64,000 bases of DNA from Flavobacteriia bacterium. Its GTDB lineage: Bacteria; Bacteroidota; Bacteroidia; Flavobacteriales; Weeksellaceae. A program made the translations under genes and the position numbers. Within the stretch, counting starts at the first letter, position 1; the number at the start of each line of letters is the position of its first letter. Positions 44,031 through 53,214 of this stretch are shown here, one piece after another. The notes beneath the pieces are model-generated. The model was not told the DNA's origin, made no database searches, and was given only the letters and a program-made list of their open reading frames with translations. The stretch covers positions 439,768 to 503,767 of the forward strand of contig JAECQR010000002.1 in assembly GCA_015999765.1 (NCBI GenBank), given 5' to 3'.

Positions 44031-45929
44031 TTATATTTTTTCTCTTTTATATATATTCATCATTTCCTGCAATTCTTCCACGATGCTTTCATCATCAATC
44101 GTCGAAGGCATTTGGTATTCTTTACCGTCGAGCATCGTTCTTATGAGCTTTCTCAGAATTTTCCCCGATCGGGTTTTTGGAAGCCGGTTGACCACCATTG
44201 CGTTTTTCAGACAGGCTACCGCACCTATTTTCTCGCGGATCAGCGCTACAATATCTTTTTCCAGCTGTTCCTGGTCTGCTTTAGAACCCGACTTTAAAAC
44301 AGCGATGGCAAAAGGAACCTGTCCTTTCAGGTCATCATCAATACCAACTACGCAGCATTCGGCTACATCTTTGTGCGCAGCGACAACTTCTTCCATTTCT
44401 GCGGTAGAAAGGCGGTGGCCGGCAACATTGATTACGTCATCAACACGGCCGGTCACAAAAACGTAGCCGTCTTCATCTTTAATGGCACCGTCGCCGGAAA
44501 AATAGTAGCCGGGAAATCTCGACAGATACCCAAATTTAAAACGTTCCGGATCGCCCCAGATTCCGGTCATTGCACCGGGAGCCAGCGGAAGTTTGATCAC
44601 CAGATAACCTTCGTGATGCGCTTCAAGTTCGTAACCTTCTTCACTGAAAATTTTAATATCATAACCCGGAATCGGTTTTCCGGCAGAAGCTCTCTTGATT
44701 TTTACGTCTTCAACACCCGGCATCAGTCCCAGCATCGGCCAGCCTGATTCGGTTTGCCACCAGTGGTCAATGGCCGGTACACCTACGAATTCTTCGTACC
44801 AGTCGAGCGTTGCCACATCGCAGCGTTCGCCCGCCAAAAACTGGGTTCTCAGTGACGATAAATCATATTTCTTTACAAATTCACCTTCAGGATCTTCTTT
44901 TTTAATGGCTCTGATTGCGGTAGGAGCAGTGAACATCACCGAAACCTTGTGCTCCTCGATTACGCGCCAGAATGTTCCTGCATCCGGAGTTCCTATCGGT
45001 TTTCCTTCAAAAATAACCGTGGTGTTTCTGTTGATCAGCGGTGCGTAAACTGAAAAACTGTGACCTACAGCCCACCCGATATCAGAGGCTGCCCAAAACG
45101 TTTCGCCTTCTTTGGCTCCGTAGATGTTTTTAATCGCAAACTTCATGGCAACAGCATGACCGCCGTTATCGCGAACCACGCCTTTTGGTTTTCCGGTAGT
45201 TCCTGAAGTATATAAAATATAGAGGGGATGAGCGGACTCTACAGGGACGCAGTCAGCAGGTTCTGATTCCGCGATGAGTTTCTCGAAATCGATTAAACCT
45301 TCTGCTTCATGATTAACTCTGTTTCCCAGAAGTTTGCGGTCGAAAGCTATAATGTGTTCGGGTTTATGTTCCGAAATAGAAACCGCTTCACGCACAAAAG
45401 GCAGGTAAGGAATCCTGCGCGAAACTTCCATTCCCGAACTTGCGGTGATAATGGCTTTTGGATGGCAGTCGTCAATCCTGATCGCGAGTTCGGTAGGGGC
45501 AAATCCGCCAAAAACCACAGAATGCGTCACGCCTAATCTGGCGCACGCTAACATTGCAAAAACCGACTGCGGAATCATCGGCATATAAATAATCGCGGGG
45601 TCGCCTTTCTGCAAGCCCAATTTCTGTAAACCTCCTGCCAGCTTCGCAACCTGTTCCCGAACTTCGCTGTAGGTATATTTGATGATTCTGGAAGTTACAG
45701 GAGAATCGTAAATAATGGCCACCTGATCACCAAAACCGTCATTGATGTGTTTGTCTAATGCGAGATGACAGGTGTTGAGTTCACCGTCTGTATACCAGGT
45801 AGGATAGTTTTCGCCTTCGTTGGTGAGGATTTGGGTGGGTTTTTTGAACCATTCTATATTTTCGGCCTGTTCTGACCAGAATTTTTCTTTGTTTTCCACA
45901 CTTTCGCGGAACATTTGGTGCGCTTTCAT
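44031..45929 (-). CDS. prpE: Propionyl-CoA synthetase-like AMP-forming ligase
   Basis: 632 residues in the acetyl/propionyl-CoA synthetase family: ILYTSGTTGKPKG, HWWQTESGWPML (A5), YVFVTGRVDDVINVAGHRLST, and the catalytic Lys in LPKTRSGKILRK. The VINVAGHRLSTAEMEE and ESGWP forms are those of PrpE/ACSS3 rather than Acs, so propionate or a similar short acid is the likely substrate. It lies 10 bp downstream of the response regulator gene. Confidence 0.87.
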   Translation of the reverse strand: MKAHQMFRESVENKEKFWSEQAENIEWFKKPTQILTNEGENYPTWYTDGELNTCHLALDKHINDGFGDQVAIIYDSPVTSRIIKYTYSEVREQVAKLAGGLQKLGLQKGDPAIIYMPMIPQSVFAMLACARLGVTHSVVFGGFAPTELAIRIDDCHPKAIITASSGMEVSRRIPYLPFVREAVSISEHKPEHIIAFDRKLLGNRVNHEAEGLIDFEKLIAESEPADCVPVESAHPLYILYTSGTTGKPKGVVRDNGGHAVAMKFAIKNIYGAKEGETFWAASDIGWAVGHSFSVYAPLINRNTTVIFEGKPIGTPDAGTFWRVIEEHKVSVMFTAPTAIRAIKKEDPEGEFVKKYDLSSLRTQFLAGERCDVATLDWYEEFVGVPAIDHWWQTESGWPMLGLMPGVEDVKIKRASAGKPIPGYDIKIFSEEGYELEAHHEGYLVIKLPLAPGAMTGIWGDPERFKFGYLSRFPGYYFSGDGAIKDEDGYVFVTGRVDDVINVAGHRLSTAEMEEVVAAHKDVAECCVVGIDDDLKGQVPFAIAVLKSGSKADQEQLEKDIVALIREKIGAVACLKNAMVVNRLPKTRSGKILRKLIRTMLDGKEYQMPSTIDDESIVEELQEMMNIYKREKI

Positions 45930-45939
45930 AACTTCAGTT

Positions 45940-46302
45940 TTATTTGATTAAATTTTCAACCTGTTCGGTAAGTTTCTTAATGGAGTAGGGTTTTGTAACA
46001 TACGCATCGGCACCGAGTTCCAAACCTTTTGCAATGTCGGCTTCACCGGTTTTCGCTGAAAGGAAAATTACTTTTATATTGGAAAAGGCTTCATTCTTGC
46101 GGATGTCTGCAAGTGTCGTGTAACCGTCAACATTCGGCATCATAATATCGAGCAGAATAATATCCGGGATTTCTGTTTTCAGAATTTCTAACACTTCGGA
46201 ACCGTCACGTGCAATAAAAACTTCATAGCCTGCTTTGCGGAAAGCGTATTCCAGGGTCATTATAATTTTATGTTCGTCGTCTGCAATTAATATCTTTTTC
46301 AT
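45940..46302 (-). CDS. Receiver-only response regulator
   Basis: 120-residue CheY-like receiver with no output domain: acidic pair DDE at 8-10, phosphoacceptor D52 in ILLDIMMPNVDG, FLSAKTGE, and the Lys in VTKPYS. The start ATG at 46302 is 1 bp downstream of the kinase stop, so the two are a coupled pair. Because it lacks a DNA-binding domain it must act through protein contacts or pass the phosphate on. This differs from the LuxR-type CrbR partner of CrbS in proteobacteria. Confidence 0.92.
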   Translation of the reverse strand: MKKILIADDEHKIIMTLEYAFRKAGYEVFIARDGSEVLEILKTEIPDIILLDIMMPNVDGYTTLADIRKNEAFSNIKVIFLSAKTGEADIAKGLELGADAYVTKPYSIKKLTEQVENLIK

Positions 46303-46303
46303 C

Positions 46304-48952
46304 TTATTCTGTTTTAGTAGGCAAAAAGATTTCGAAGGTGACCCCGATTTCTTTGTTTTTGGCTTCAATGGATCCGCCGTGAGCATTAATAATCCTTTTG
46401 CAAATCGCCAATCCCAGACCGCTTCCTATTGGTTTTCGGAGGTTTTGGTTTTTGCTCTGGTAAAACTTTTCGAAAACAAACTCCAGATCTTCTTCTGGAA
46501 TCGTTTTTCCGGTGTTGAAAACCGATATCTTAAGTCCGCCTTCTTTATCCTGAAATTTTGTCTGTACCATACCGTGTTCGTTGGCGAATTTCAGCGCATT
46601 GCCAAGGATATTCTGGAAGACCTGAATCATTTTCATTTCATCAAATTCAAAAATGTCAATCTTCAGTAAATTAACTTCGGAATGGTGAAGGTGTTTCTGC
46701 TCAAACAGCGGAAGCAAAGGTTTCAAAGATTTATGATACGTTTCAATAATGCTTTTTTCTTCGATGTTCAGCGGAGTAGTTCCGGCTTCGAGTTTATCCA
46801 GATATAAGATATCGTTGATGATTTCTGCAAGCCTGTCGCTTTCTGAAATGATGTTGCCGAGGAAATCTTTTTTGATCTCTGCGGGCATTTCTTCATCATC
46901 CAGAAGCAGTTCGCTCGTCGCGCGGATCGCGGTAATAGGTGTACGCAGTTCGTGTGCGACCGAATCCAGAAAATCGTCTTTCTGTTTGTCTTTGATTACC
47001 AGCGTTTCGTTCGCGTTCTGCAGTTCTTCAGAAAGTTTCCTCAGCTGTTGAGAATGCTCGGTAAGCTGCTTGTTCATTGAGATGTTCTCTTTGGATTCTT
47101 CCAGAATTTTCAGGACTTCAGGCAACGTAATTTTATCCTCTTTGGTTACGCCTTCAATTAAAATTTTTGCCGATGCGGTACCTATTCTGCCACTGAGCAA
47201 ATTCTCCGAAAATTTAATAAACCGCGAATCCGCACTGTTGTTTTCGTCGGAAATATTGTATTTGAGATTGAAAATTTTAAGAGCCTGCTGGGTTTTCTTC
47301 TCTCCAAGAAATCTTGTCAGGATTTTTCTGATGTCTGAAATATTGGCGGTACCTTTCCAGATGTAGGCGTTTTCGTGATGCTGTATGTAATCGTTGATAT
47401 CTACATACAGTTCGGCGAAATTCCTTTCTCTGTAATTGCCTGCGACGATAGAGGAGATCATCATAAAAAGTCCGCCATTAACCAGCAGACTCCAGAAAAA
47501 GGCACTCGCAACAGGCGAAAGATAATCTAATTTAAAGAAGTTGAACACCGCGGAATTCTGATAGGTTGTGTCGAAATAATTCGGCAGAATGAGATTAAAG
47601 TAACAGATCAGTATCCCTGCAATAATTCCGGTTACCGCACCTGCGAAACTACCGCGGCGCCAGAAAATAGCACCAAAAAATGAAGGGGCAAGTTGTGCAA
47701 TCATCACAAATGCGATGAGTCCTACTGAAAATAATGAAGCGCTGTTGATGAGGAATTTGTAAAACAGAAATCCCACAATAATCAGTGAAAAAATACTGAA
47801 TTTTCTGATGTTTACAATGGTTCTGTTGTTGACGTATTCCGTTTCAGTTTTCAGGCTGTTCAGCCAGCCGTAAGGAATGATGATGTTATTTGAGAGCATT
47901 ACCGATAGTGAAATACTTGAAATGATTATCATGGAAATACACGCACTGAGTCCGCCGAGAAAAACCATTCCTGCAATAAATATATTCCCGAACTTCTGAG
48001 GAATAAGGATGGAATAAAATTCCGGATTTACATTTTCGCCGAAAAAAAGGATTTTCCCACCCCACGCAATGGGGAACACAAAAATATTCATCAATAATAA
48101 ATAAAGCGGGAAAAGCCAGATTGCGGTTTTCAGGTGTTTTTCCGTTCTGTTTTCTACTATGGTTGTGTGAAACTGACGCGGCAAAAGAAAAATGGCAGTC
48201 ATAGAAAGCATACTCATCAGTAAAAAGTTGAAGCCACCTTCCAAACCGTTGAACGTGTTTTTTTGAGTGAAATCAGGCAGTTTCGAAGCCTTTTCGTAAA
48301 TGTCATTAAAACCGTTGAAAACCCCGTAAACAACAAAAATCCCCAGAATAACAAAGAATATCAGTTTCAAAAAGCTTTCAAATGCCACGGCTGAAATAAT
48401 ACCGAGTCTTTTTTCGGAAGCATCCACATATTTTGTACCGTAAAAGGCAGAAAATACCGCAATGATCACCACCACATACGTTGCGGTATCAAAAAATATA
48501 TTATCCGAATTCGCAGTACCGGTCATTAAATGGAAGGTATCGGAGATCGCTTTAATCTGAAGTCCGATGTAAGGAATTACCGCCAGCATACATACAATTG
48601 CGACCAGCGCTCCCAGAAAACGGCTGTTGCCGTAGCGCAAAGAGATAAAGTCTGCGATGCTGCTTATTTTATGAACGCGTGAAATTCTGATGATCTTCGA
48701 GTTGATATAAATCCAGGATGGAATGATGATGACCGGACCGATATAAATGGCCAGATATTCCAGACCCTGGTTTGAAGCCACGCCAATGCTGCCGTAATAC
48801 GTCCACGCCGAGCAGTAAACTGCCAGCGAAAGGGAGTAGATATACGGATTGTTTACCCAGAAATTGCTCTTCCTTTTTTCTGCCCAAAAAGCAATGAAGA
48901 AAAGCAATCCCAGATAAACGATTACCAGCAGAAATAGAAGCGGACTACTCAT
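46304..48952 (-). CDS. SSS-STAC hybrid sensor histidine kinase (CbrA/CrbS type)
   Basis: 882 residues. The first ~490 form a sodium:solute-symporter domain with about 13 membrane segments. A STAC linker follows (FLGEKKTQQALKIFN; ENLLSGRIGTASAKILIEG, about 540-620), then a coiled coil, HisKA with His667 in DSVAHELRTPITAIRA, and HATPase_c with GSGLGLAICKRIINAHGG. Kinases of this layout (CbrA, CrbS) sense or transport small metabolites and control carbon use; CrbS controls acs. The gene overlaps an upstream small membrane protein gene by 8 bp and is followed by its receiver. Confidence 0.93.
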   Translation of the reverse strand: MSSPLLFLLVIVYLGLLFFIAFWAEKRKSNFWVNNPYIYSLSLAVYCSAWTYYGSIGVASNQGLEYLAIYIGPVIIIPSWIYINSKIIRISRVHKISSIADFISLRYGNSRFLGALVAIVCMLAVIPYIGLQIKAISDTFHLMTGTANSDNIFFDTATYVVVIIAVFSAFYGTKYVDASEKRLGIISAVAFESFLKLIFFVILGIFVVYGVFNGFNDIYEKASKLPDFTQKNTFNGLEGGFNFLLMSMLSMTAIFLLPRQFHTTIVENRTEKHLKTAIWLFPLYLLLMNIFVFPIAWGGKILFFGENVNPEFYSILIPQKFGNIFIAGMVFLGGLSACISMIIISSISLSVMLSNNIIIPYGWLNSLKTETEYVNNRTIVNIRKFSIFSLIIVGFLFYKFLINSASLFSVGLIAFVMIAQLAPSFFGAIFWRRGSFAGAVTGIIAGILICYFNLILPNYFDTTYQNSAVFNFFKLDYLSPVASAFFWSLLVNGGLFMMISSIVAGNYRERNFAELYVDINDYIQHHENAYIWKGTANISDIRKILTRFLGEKKTQQALKIFNLKYNISDENNSADSRFIKFSENLLSGRIGTASAKILIEGVTKEDKITLPEVLKILEESKENISMNKQLTEHSQQLRKLSEELQNANETLVIKDKQKDDFLDSVAHELRTPITAIRATSELLLDDEEMPAEIKKDFLGNIISESDRLAEIINDILYLDKLEAGTTPLNIEEKSIIETYHKSLKPLLPLFEQKHLHHSEVNLLKIDIFEFDEMKMIQVFQNILGNALKFANEHGMVQTKFQDKEGGLKISVFNTGKTIPEEDLEFVFEKFYQSKNQNLRKPIGSGLGLAICKRIINAHGGSIEAKNKEIGVTFEIFLPTKTE

Positions 48953-49139
48953 TGTATTTCCTGAAGATTAAGAATGATGCTATACTGGACGCAAACCAAA
49001 CCATAAAAAGGTAAGTGTAAATCATAGGTAAGCCCCAAATTGGCTCAGTTTTATTAAACAAAAGCAAAACCGGCGCATTGAACATCACAAATAATGTGAT
49101 GCTCAAAATAACCAGTTTTTGTTTGTGTCTTTTTTTCAT
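48945..49139 (-). CDS. Small two-helix membrane protein upstream of the kinase
   Basis: 64 residues: a basic N-terminus (MKKRHKQK), two transmembrane helices (about 9-28 and 38-57) and a charged tail. Translationally coupled to the SSS-kinase by an 8-bp overlap. Transporter-like SSS proteins are often preceded by small DUF-type membrane subunits, for example DUF485 next to ActP, so it may be a subunit of the sensor. That is inference; no family assigned. Confidence 0.7.
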   Translation of the reverse strand: MKKRHKQKLVILSITLFVMFNAPVLLLFNKTEPIWGLPMIYTYLFMVWFASSIASFLIFRKYNE

Positions 49140-49198
49140 TTGAAGTTTTAAGTAACGGTCGGGTGACCGTTAGTTACTGTTGAATCGGCGCAATAAAC

Positions 49199-49426
49199 TT
49201 AAATTTTATCATCCGAATATTCCCCTTTGAATGAGTACCAGCCGAAAACCGCCAGTCCGCCAACGATGATGGGTACAAGAATTACCAGGATAATCCATCC
49301 GAAGACATTGTCTTCCTGTTTATCCGACATGATTTTTGGAAGTCCGAATACCGTTAATCCGTAATATGCGACTACCACTGCCAGAAGCAGCCATACAATT
49401 CCTAATATTTTTTTTACTGAATCCAT
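49199..49426 (-). CDS. Small membrane protein, DUF6814-like
   Basis: 75 residues with two membrane helices (about 6-30 and 42-65; VKKILGIVWLLLAVVVAYYG, FGWIILVILVPIIVGG). Matches small bacteroidotal proteins found next to MFS permeases and acetate genes that I associate with DUF6814. Probably co-transcribed with the MFS gene 87 bp upstream. Function unknown. Confidence 0.7.
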   Translation of the reverse strand: MDSVKKILGIVWLLLAVVVAYYGLTVFGLPKIMSDKQEDNVFGWIILVILVPIIVGGLAVFGWYSFKGEYSDDKI

Positions 49427-49513
49427 TTTTTTGTTTTTTAAAGTTAGTGAAAATCCGGAAACCTAGATGCTGTTTTATCTTGATGAAGATTTCCGGAAAG
49501 AATCTGTTTTCTT

Positions 49514-51112
49514 TTATTGGTGGTCTTCTTCAAGACTTTTGTTTTTGGTTTTCAGGTAAAGCGTACCGATCACCAGACACACTGCAGCTACAATGATCGG
49601 ATACCAAAGTCCCTGAAGATACCATTCTGCATGGCCGGCATCTTTACCCGAAGTCACAAGATAAGTTGCTACAGCAGGTAAAAGTCCGCCGAAGATTCCG
49701 TTTCCGATGTGATAAGGCAGCGACATAGAGGTGTAACGGATTCGGATCGGGAACATTTCTACGAGAAAGGCTGCAATGGGGCCGTAAACCATTGTCACAA
49801 AAACGACCTGTACAAATACGAGGAAGATCAGCAGCCATCGCGTATCTGGATTTACCGTAATGCTTTCTTTGATCAGTGGAGCTTCGGTTTTTCCGTTGGT
49901 CATCACCGGTCCTGCTGCAGCCCAGTGTACAATGCTGTCTTTTTTCAGCAAAGTTCCGTCTGTAAATGTTTTTTCTGTGTGGAAACTGATAAGGCTGTCA
50001 CCTGCAATTTTTTCATGCGCTTTGGCCGTTCTTTTTTCGACAAAACCTTTGTCTGCCAATACTTTACTTTCAATATTTACCGACGTATACATGGTTTTGT
50101 AGATAGGTCGGTAGGCGATAATGGCAATCAGCATTCCGATCATCATGATGGGTTTTCTGCCGACTTTGTCGGAGAGCCAGCCGAACAGAACAAACAGGGG
50201 AGTTCCAAGGAACAGCGCTAAAGCCATCATCGAATCTACCTGTGCAGACTCAATATTCATTACTTTTTGCATGAAGCTCATGGCATAAAACTGACCAGTG
50301 TACCAGATAACACCCTGTCCCATTACCGCGCCGAATAACGCCAGAAGTACAAACTTGAAATTAAGCTTGTTGCCGAAACTTTCTTTCAGTGGATTGGTTG
50401 AAGTTTTTCCTTCTCTTTTTGCCTGTGCAAACAGCGGTGATTCCTTCATATTTCTTCTGATGACGTACGAAACACCTACCATCAGAATTGAAATCCAGAA
50501 CGGAATCCTCCATCCCCAGCTGTCGAATTCTTCAGGAGTAAGTGACGTTTTGGTCACGAGAATTACGATAAGAGAGATGAAAAGTCCTGCGGTTGCAGTA
50601 GTCTGGATCCAGGAAGTCCAGTAGCCACGGCGGTGAGGCTGCGAGTATTCTGCAACGTAGGTTGCGGCGCCGCCATATTCTCCACCAAGAGCAAGTCCCT
50701 GTAAAAGTCTTAAGATCAGAACCAAAACCGGCGCAGCGTAACCGATGGTTTCAAAACTAGGTACGCATCCGATAAGGAAGGTAGAGAAACCCATGATCAG
50801 CAGCGTTACGAGGAAGGTGTATTTTCTGCCGATGATATCTCCAAGTCTACCGAAAAACAGCGCACCAAAAGGTCTTACCACAAATCCCGCGGCGAATGTT
50901 GCCAGGGTTGAAAGAAATGCTGCAGTAGGGTTGTCTGCGGGAAAGAATTTGGTAGCCAAAACTACCGCCAGACTTCCGAAAATATAGAAATCATACCATT
51001 CGATAAGGGTGCCTAAGGAGGAGGCCATGATTACGCCCCAAATCGTTTTATTCTTTTTTTTCTCCGCAACATACGCGTCATGCTCATGCTGGGTTTTAAA
51101 TTTTCTGCTCAT
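49514..51112 (-). CDS. MHS-type MFS transporter (metabolite:proton symporter)
   Basis: 532 residues, 12 membrane helices. ASSLGTLIEWYDFYIFG opens helix 1, GRLGDIIGRKYTF is the MFS loop 2-3 signature, and LGGEYGGAATYVAEY the MHS-family motif. Relatives carry dicarboxylates, proline/betaine or short acids by proton symport. Residues ~340-422, between helices 8 and 9, form an unusual soluble insertion of about 80 residues, likely periplasmic. It stands between a porin and the kinase/CoA-synthetase genes, so uptake of acetate, propionate or another carboxylate is inferred. Confidence 0.87.
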   Translation of the reverse strand: MSRKFKTQHEHDAYVAEKKKNKTIWGVIMASSLGTLIEWYDFYIFGSLAVVLATKFFPADNPTAAFLSTLATFAAGFVVRPFGALFFGRLGDIIGRKYTFLVTLLIMGFSTFLIGCVPSFETIGYAAPVLVLILRLLQGLALGGEYGGAATYVAEYSQPHRRGYWTSWIQTTATAGLFISLIVILVTKTSLTPEEFDSWGWRIPFWISILMVGVSYVIRRNMKESPLFAQAKREGKTSTNPLKESFGNKLNFKFVLLALFGAVMGQGVIWYTGQFYAMSFMQKVMNIESAQVDSMMALALFLGTPLFVLFGWLSDKVGRKPIMMIGMLIAIIAYRPIYKTMYTSVNIESKVLADKGFVEKRTAKAHEKIAGDSLISFHTEKTFTDGTLLKKDSIVHWAAAGPVMTNGKTEAPLIKESITVNPDTRWLLIFLVFVQVVFVTMVYGPIAAFLVEMFPIRIRYTSMSLPYHIGNGIFGGLLPAVATYLVTSGKDAGHAEWYLQGLWYPIIVAAVCLVIGTLYLKTKNKSLEEDHQ

Positions 51113-51202
51113 AATTATATTTGTTTTTTTTGGTTTAAGTAATATTTATATAAATTTTATAACTGCTTAAATTATAAATGTTTAAATTTTTTAATGTAAA
51201 GT

Positions 51203-52522
51203 TTAGAATGAATACATTACCCTTACGGTTCCTCTTAAATTTCCAACGTTTTTGAGATTGTTTTTAGCGAGGGCTTCAGTATTCAGATCGCCCCATTTTG
51301 CAGCGGTATATTCCACTTCAGGGGAAACGCTGAATTTATTCTGTTTGAAATCTACCCGTGCCGAAGCCCGCCATACTTCATCAAGAATGCGGTTACCGGA
51401 AACGCCTCTCATGTACAGATTTTTAAACCCGGCATCGGTGCCAGAATTTTTGGTGTAACCAAAGAAAATCCCGGGAGCGATTTTCGGATGGGCACTCGCA
51501 AGGTCAACCCAAAACGCTGAAGTTTTGGTGGGTTTGTATGATTCAATGCCGTTGGAGTTTTCGTAGCCTGCAAAACCGCCGATCATCACAAGATGGTGAA
51601 GGTTTCCGCCGGTGATCCCATAGAGTTTTGCAATGATTTTTTCATTGGCGTATTTAAAGTAACCAAAAAACATTTCGGAATTCACTTTCTCATCAGAAGC
51701 AAGACCTCCGGACTCTATCACAGGCTGCAAAGACTGGTATTCGGCACCGGCGCCGGCCGTGATGCTTTTCGATTTGTACTGAAGCTGCCCGTGAACAGTA
51801 GGCATTGAAGAATTGAATGTCGCGGAATTTGCGGAAGCTCCGATGGCGTTTACGGTTTGGAATTCACGGTCTTTGTACGCAATCAGGCTGAAAGAAAGTT
51901 CCGGAGTTAATTTTTGAGTCACCTTGATCTGTCCGGCCCACCCGAATGGATTAAATAGGATTCCGGTATTGAAATTGACAACGCCGGGAAAAACTTCAGG
52001 AACAAAAGTTGGATACCAGGTCTGACCAAAAGTTACTGCCGTTTTAGGCCAGGTCAGCGTCGCGGTGGCGTGTCTCAAACGGAGCAGACCGGTGCTTCCT
52101 GTTCCGGCCGCACTTTTGTTGAGTTCGGTGTTGCCGAAGAAATCAGCTTCGATATTTCCCGTAGCTTTGGCTCCCCAAACGTCCGGTCCCCGGAATTTAA
52201 TTCCCACCCGGGAAGTGATGGCAAGAAAATTACTGGCGCCGGTATCATTGATGTCGTTGCCCTTAGCATCCAGTTTTTCGTCTAAAGGATAAAGGTTGAG
52301 TTGGTATTCTCTGGAATAGGCCGACTGGCGGCTGTCGAAACTGTATTCTGTTCTTACCCACCCGTAAATGGAGGCGTCCCACTCTTTAGGTTTTTTGACT
52401 TCGGCTTCCAGGGCTTCAATCCTTTTTAAAAGATCTGCGGTGGAAAGCGTATCCTGCGCCTTAAACTGAAGGTTGAGTAGTAGTGTTGGCAGTATTCCTA
52501 ACAAAACAGTATATTTCTTCAT
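51203..52522 (-). CDS. Outer-membrane porin (DcaP-like)
   Basis: 439 residues. Signal peptide (MKKYTVLLGILPTLLLNLQFKAQ), a short coiled coil (STADLLKRIEALEAEVKK, about 27-45), then beta-barrel strands to a C-terminal Phe (VRVMYSF). The N-terminal coiled coil followed by DASIYGWVRTEYSFDSR and FGQTWYPTF resembles DcaP-like trimeric porins that pass dicarboxylates. First gene of the carboxylate island; 90 bp ahead of the MFS gene. Confidence 0.82.
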   Translation of the reverse strand: MKKYTVLLGILPTLLLNLQFKAQDTLSTADLLKRIEALEAEVKKPKEWDASIYGWVRTEYSFDSRQSAYSREYQLNLYPLDEKLDAKGNDINDTGASNFLAITSRVGIKFRGPDVWGAKATGNIEADFFGNTELNKSAAGTGSTGLLRLRHATATLTWPKTAVTFGQTWYPTFVPEVFPGVVNFNTGILFNPFGWAGQIKVTQKLTPELSFSLIAYKDREFQTVNAIGASANSATFNSSMPTVHGQLQYKSKSITAGAGAEYQSLQPVIESGGLASDEKVNSEMFFGYFKYANEKIIAKLYGITGGNLHHLVMIGGFAGYENSNGIESYKPTKTSAFWVDLASAHPKIAPGIFFGYTKNSGTDAGFKNLYMRGVSGNRILDEVWRASARVDFKQNKFSVSPEVEYTAAKWGDLNTEALAKNNLKNVGNLRGTVRVMYSF

Positions 52523-52534
52523 GAGTCAGTAATT

Positions 52535-52573
52535 TTTAGTTTGTTTCTTTGACATAACGAAAGTGAAACTAAA
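52535..52573. promoter_or_regulatory. Inverted repeat upstream of the porin gene
   Basis: TTTAGTTT (52535-52542) and AAACTAAA (52566-52573) form a perfect 8-bp inverted repeat separated by 23 bp, beginning 13 bp before the porin ATG. It is a candidate operator for the island; no clear -7 box was found nearby. Confidence 0.35.
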
Positions 52574-52667
52574 AATTTATTTGAAGAAATTTAATATATA
52601 TTTTTGCTAGGAGTATAGTTATCGGTTAAACTGTGATCATCTGGTGTGTTGGGGAATGATAATGATT

Positions 52668-53084
52668 TTATTTCTTAAACCGTTCCCATTTGATCATCAT
52701 GTACTTATCACCAAATTCAGTGATAATAAGGCCAGAGCCTTTGATGTTTTCTTCTTTCTGCATAAATTCCAGAAGTTCACTCTGTTTGAAAACCTTGTAA
52801 GTGGTATGGAACTCAGAATGTGGAGGTCTTTTTATATTGTACTTTTTAATCCAGGAACTTATGGTCACGTGGGAAACCCCCAGAATTCGTTCGATTTCAC
52901 GGTAAGAAAGTCCCTCCAGATAGAGCTGTAAAGCCTTGGTAACATAGTAGTCATCAATCTGCTTGCCCAGTTTTTTCACCGTGAAATAATAGTTGCAGTC
53001 GCGGCACAGAAACCTTTGTCTTTCCTTTACGATCCCACTTTTTACAACATTTTGCTGTTGGCATTTGGGGCAGGTATTGCTCAT
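52668..53084 (-). CDS. IS1/InsA-like zinc-ribbon HTH protein, probably domesticated
   Basis: 138 residues. The N-terminal zinc ribbon (CPKCQQQNVVKSG ... RFLCRDCNYYF) and following HTH (YLEGLSYREIERILGVSHVTISSWIKKY) match the InsA part of IS1-type transposases. No DDE catalytic domain and no terminal inverted repeats are present. The last ~50 residues (SEFHTTYKVFKQSELLEFMQ...) form a different domain. It has its own good promoter and stands just upstream of the porin, so it may be a regulator derived from a transposase. Confidence 0.75.
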   Translation of the reverse strand: MSNTCPKCQQQNVVKSGIVKERQRFLCRDCNYYFTVKKLGKQIDDYYVTKALQLYLEGLSYREIERILGVSHVTISSWIKKYNIKRPPHSEFHTTYKVFKQSELLEFMQKEENIKGSGLIITEFGDKYMMIKWERFKK

Positions 53085-53100
53085 AACTATACTTTTTTAG

Positions 53101-53130
53101 CAAATATATATCAATTTAGCGTATTTACAA
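53101..53130 (-). promoter_or_regulatory. Promoter of the zinc-ribbon HTH gene
   Basis: Minus strand TTG (53130-53128), 19 bp, TATATTTG (53108-53101): a full match to TTG-N19-TAnnTTTG, 16 bp before the ATG. Confidence 0.6.
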
Positions 53131-53200
53131 TTATTTAGCATTGATCTGTAATCCTGGATCTATTTTATTAAAATCCTGTTTCGGTTTCCGATAAAATTTC

Positions 53201-53208
53201 TATCTTTG
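53201..53208 (+). promoter_or_regulatory. Promoter -7 box of the pyr operon
   Basis: TATCTTTG, exact TAnnTTTG. TTTCGG at about 53180 is a weak -33 candidate. Transcription would begin at or just before the leader ATG at 53215. Confidence 0.55.
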
Positions 53209-53214
53209 CAGCTA

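Noticed and set aside
52668-53084. Active IS1-type insertion sequence
   Set aside because: Only the InsA-like DNA-binding half is present. There is no InsB catalytic frame, frameshift signal, terminal inverted repeat or target duplication.
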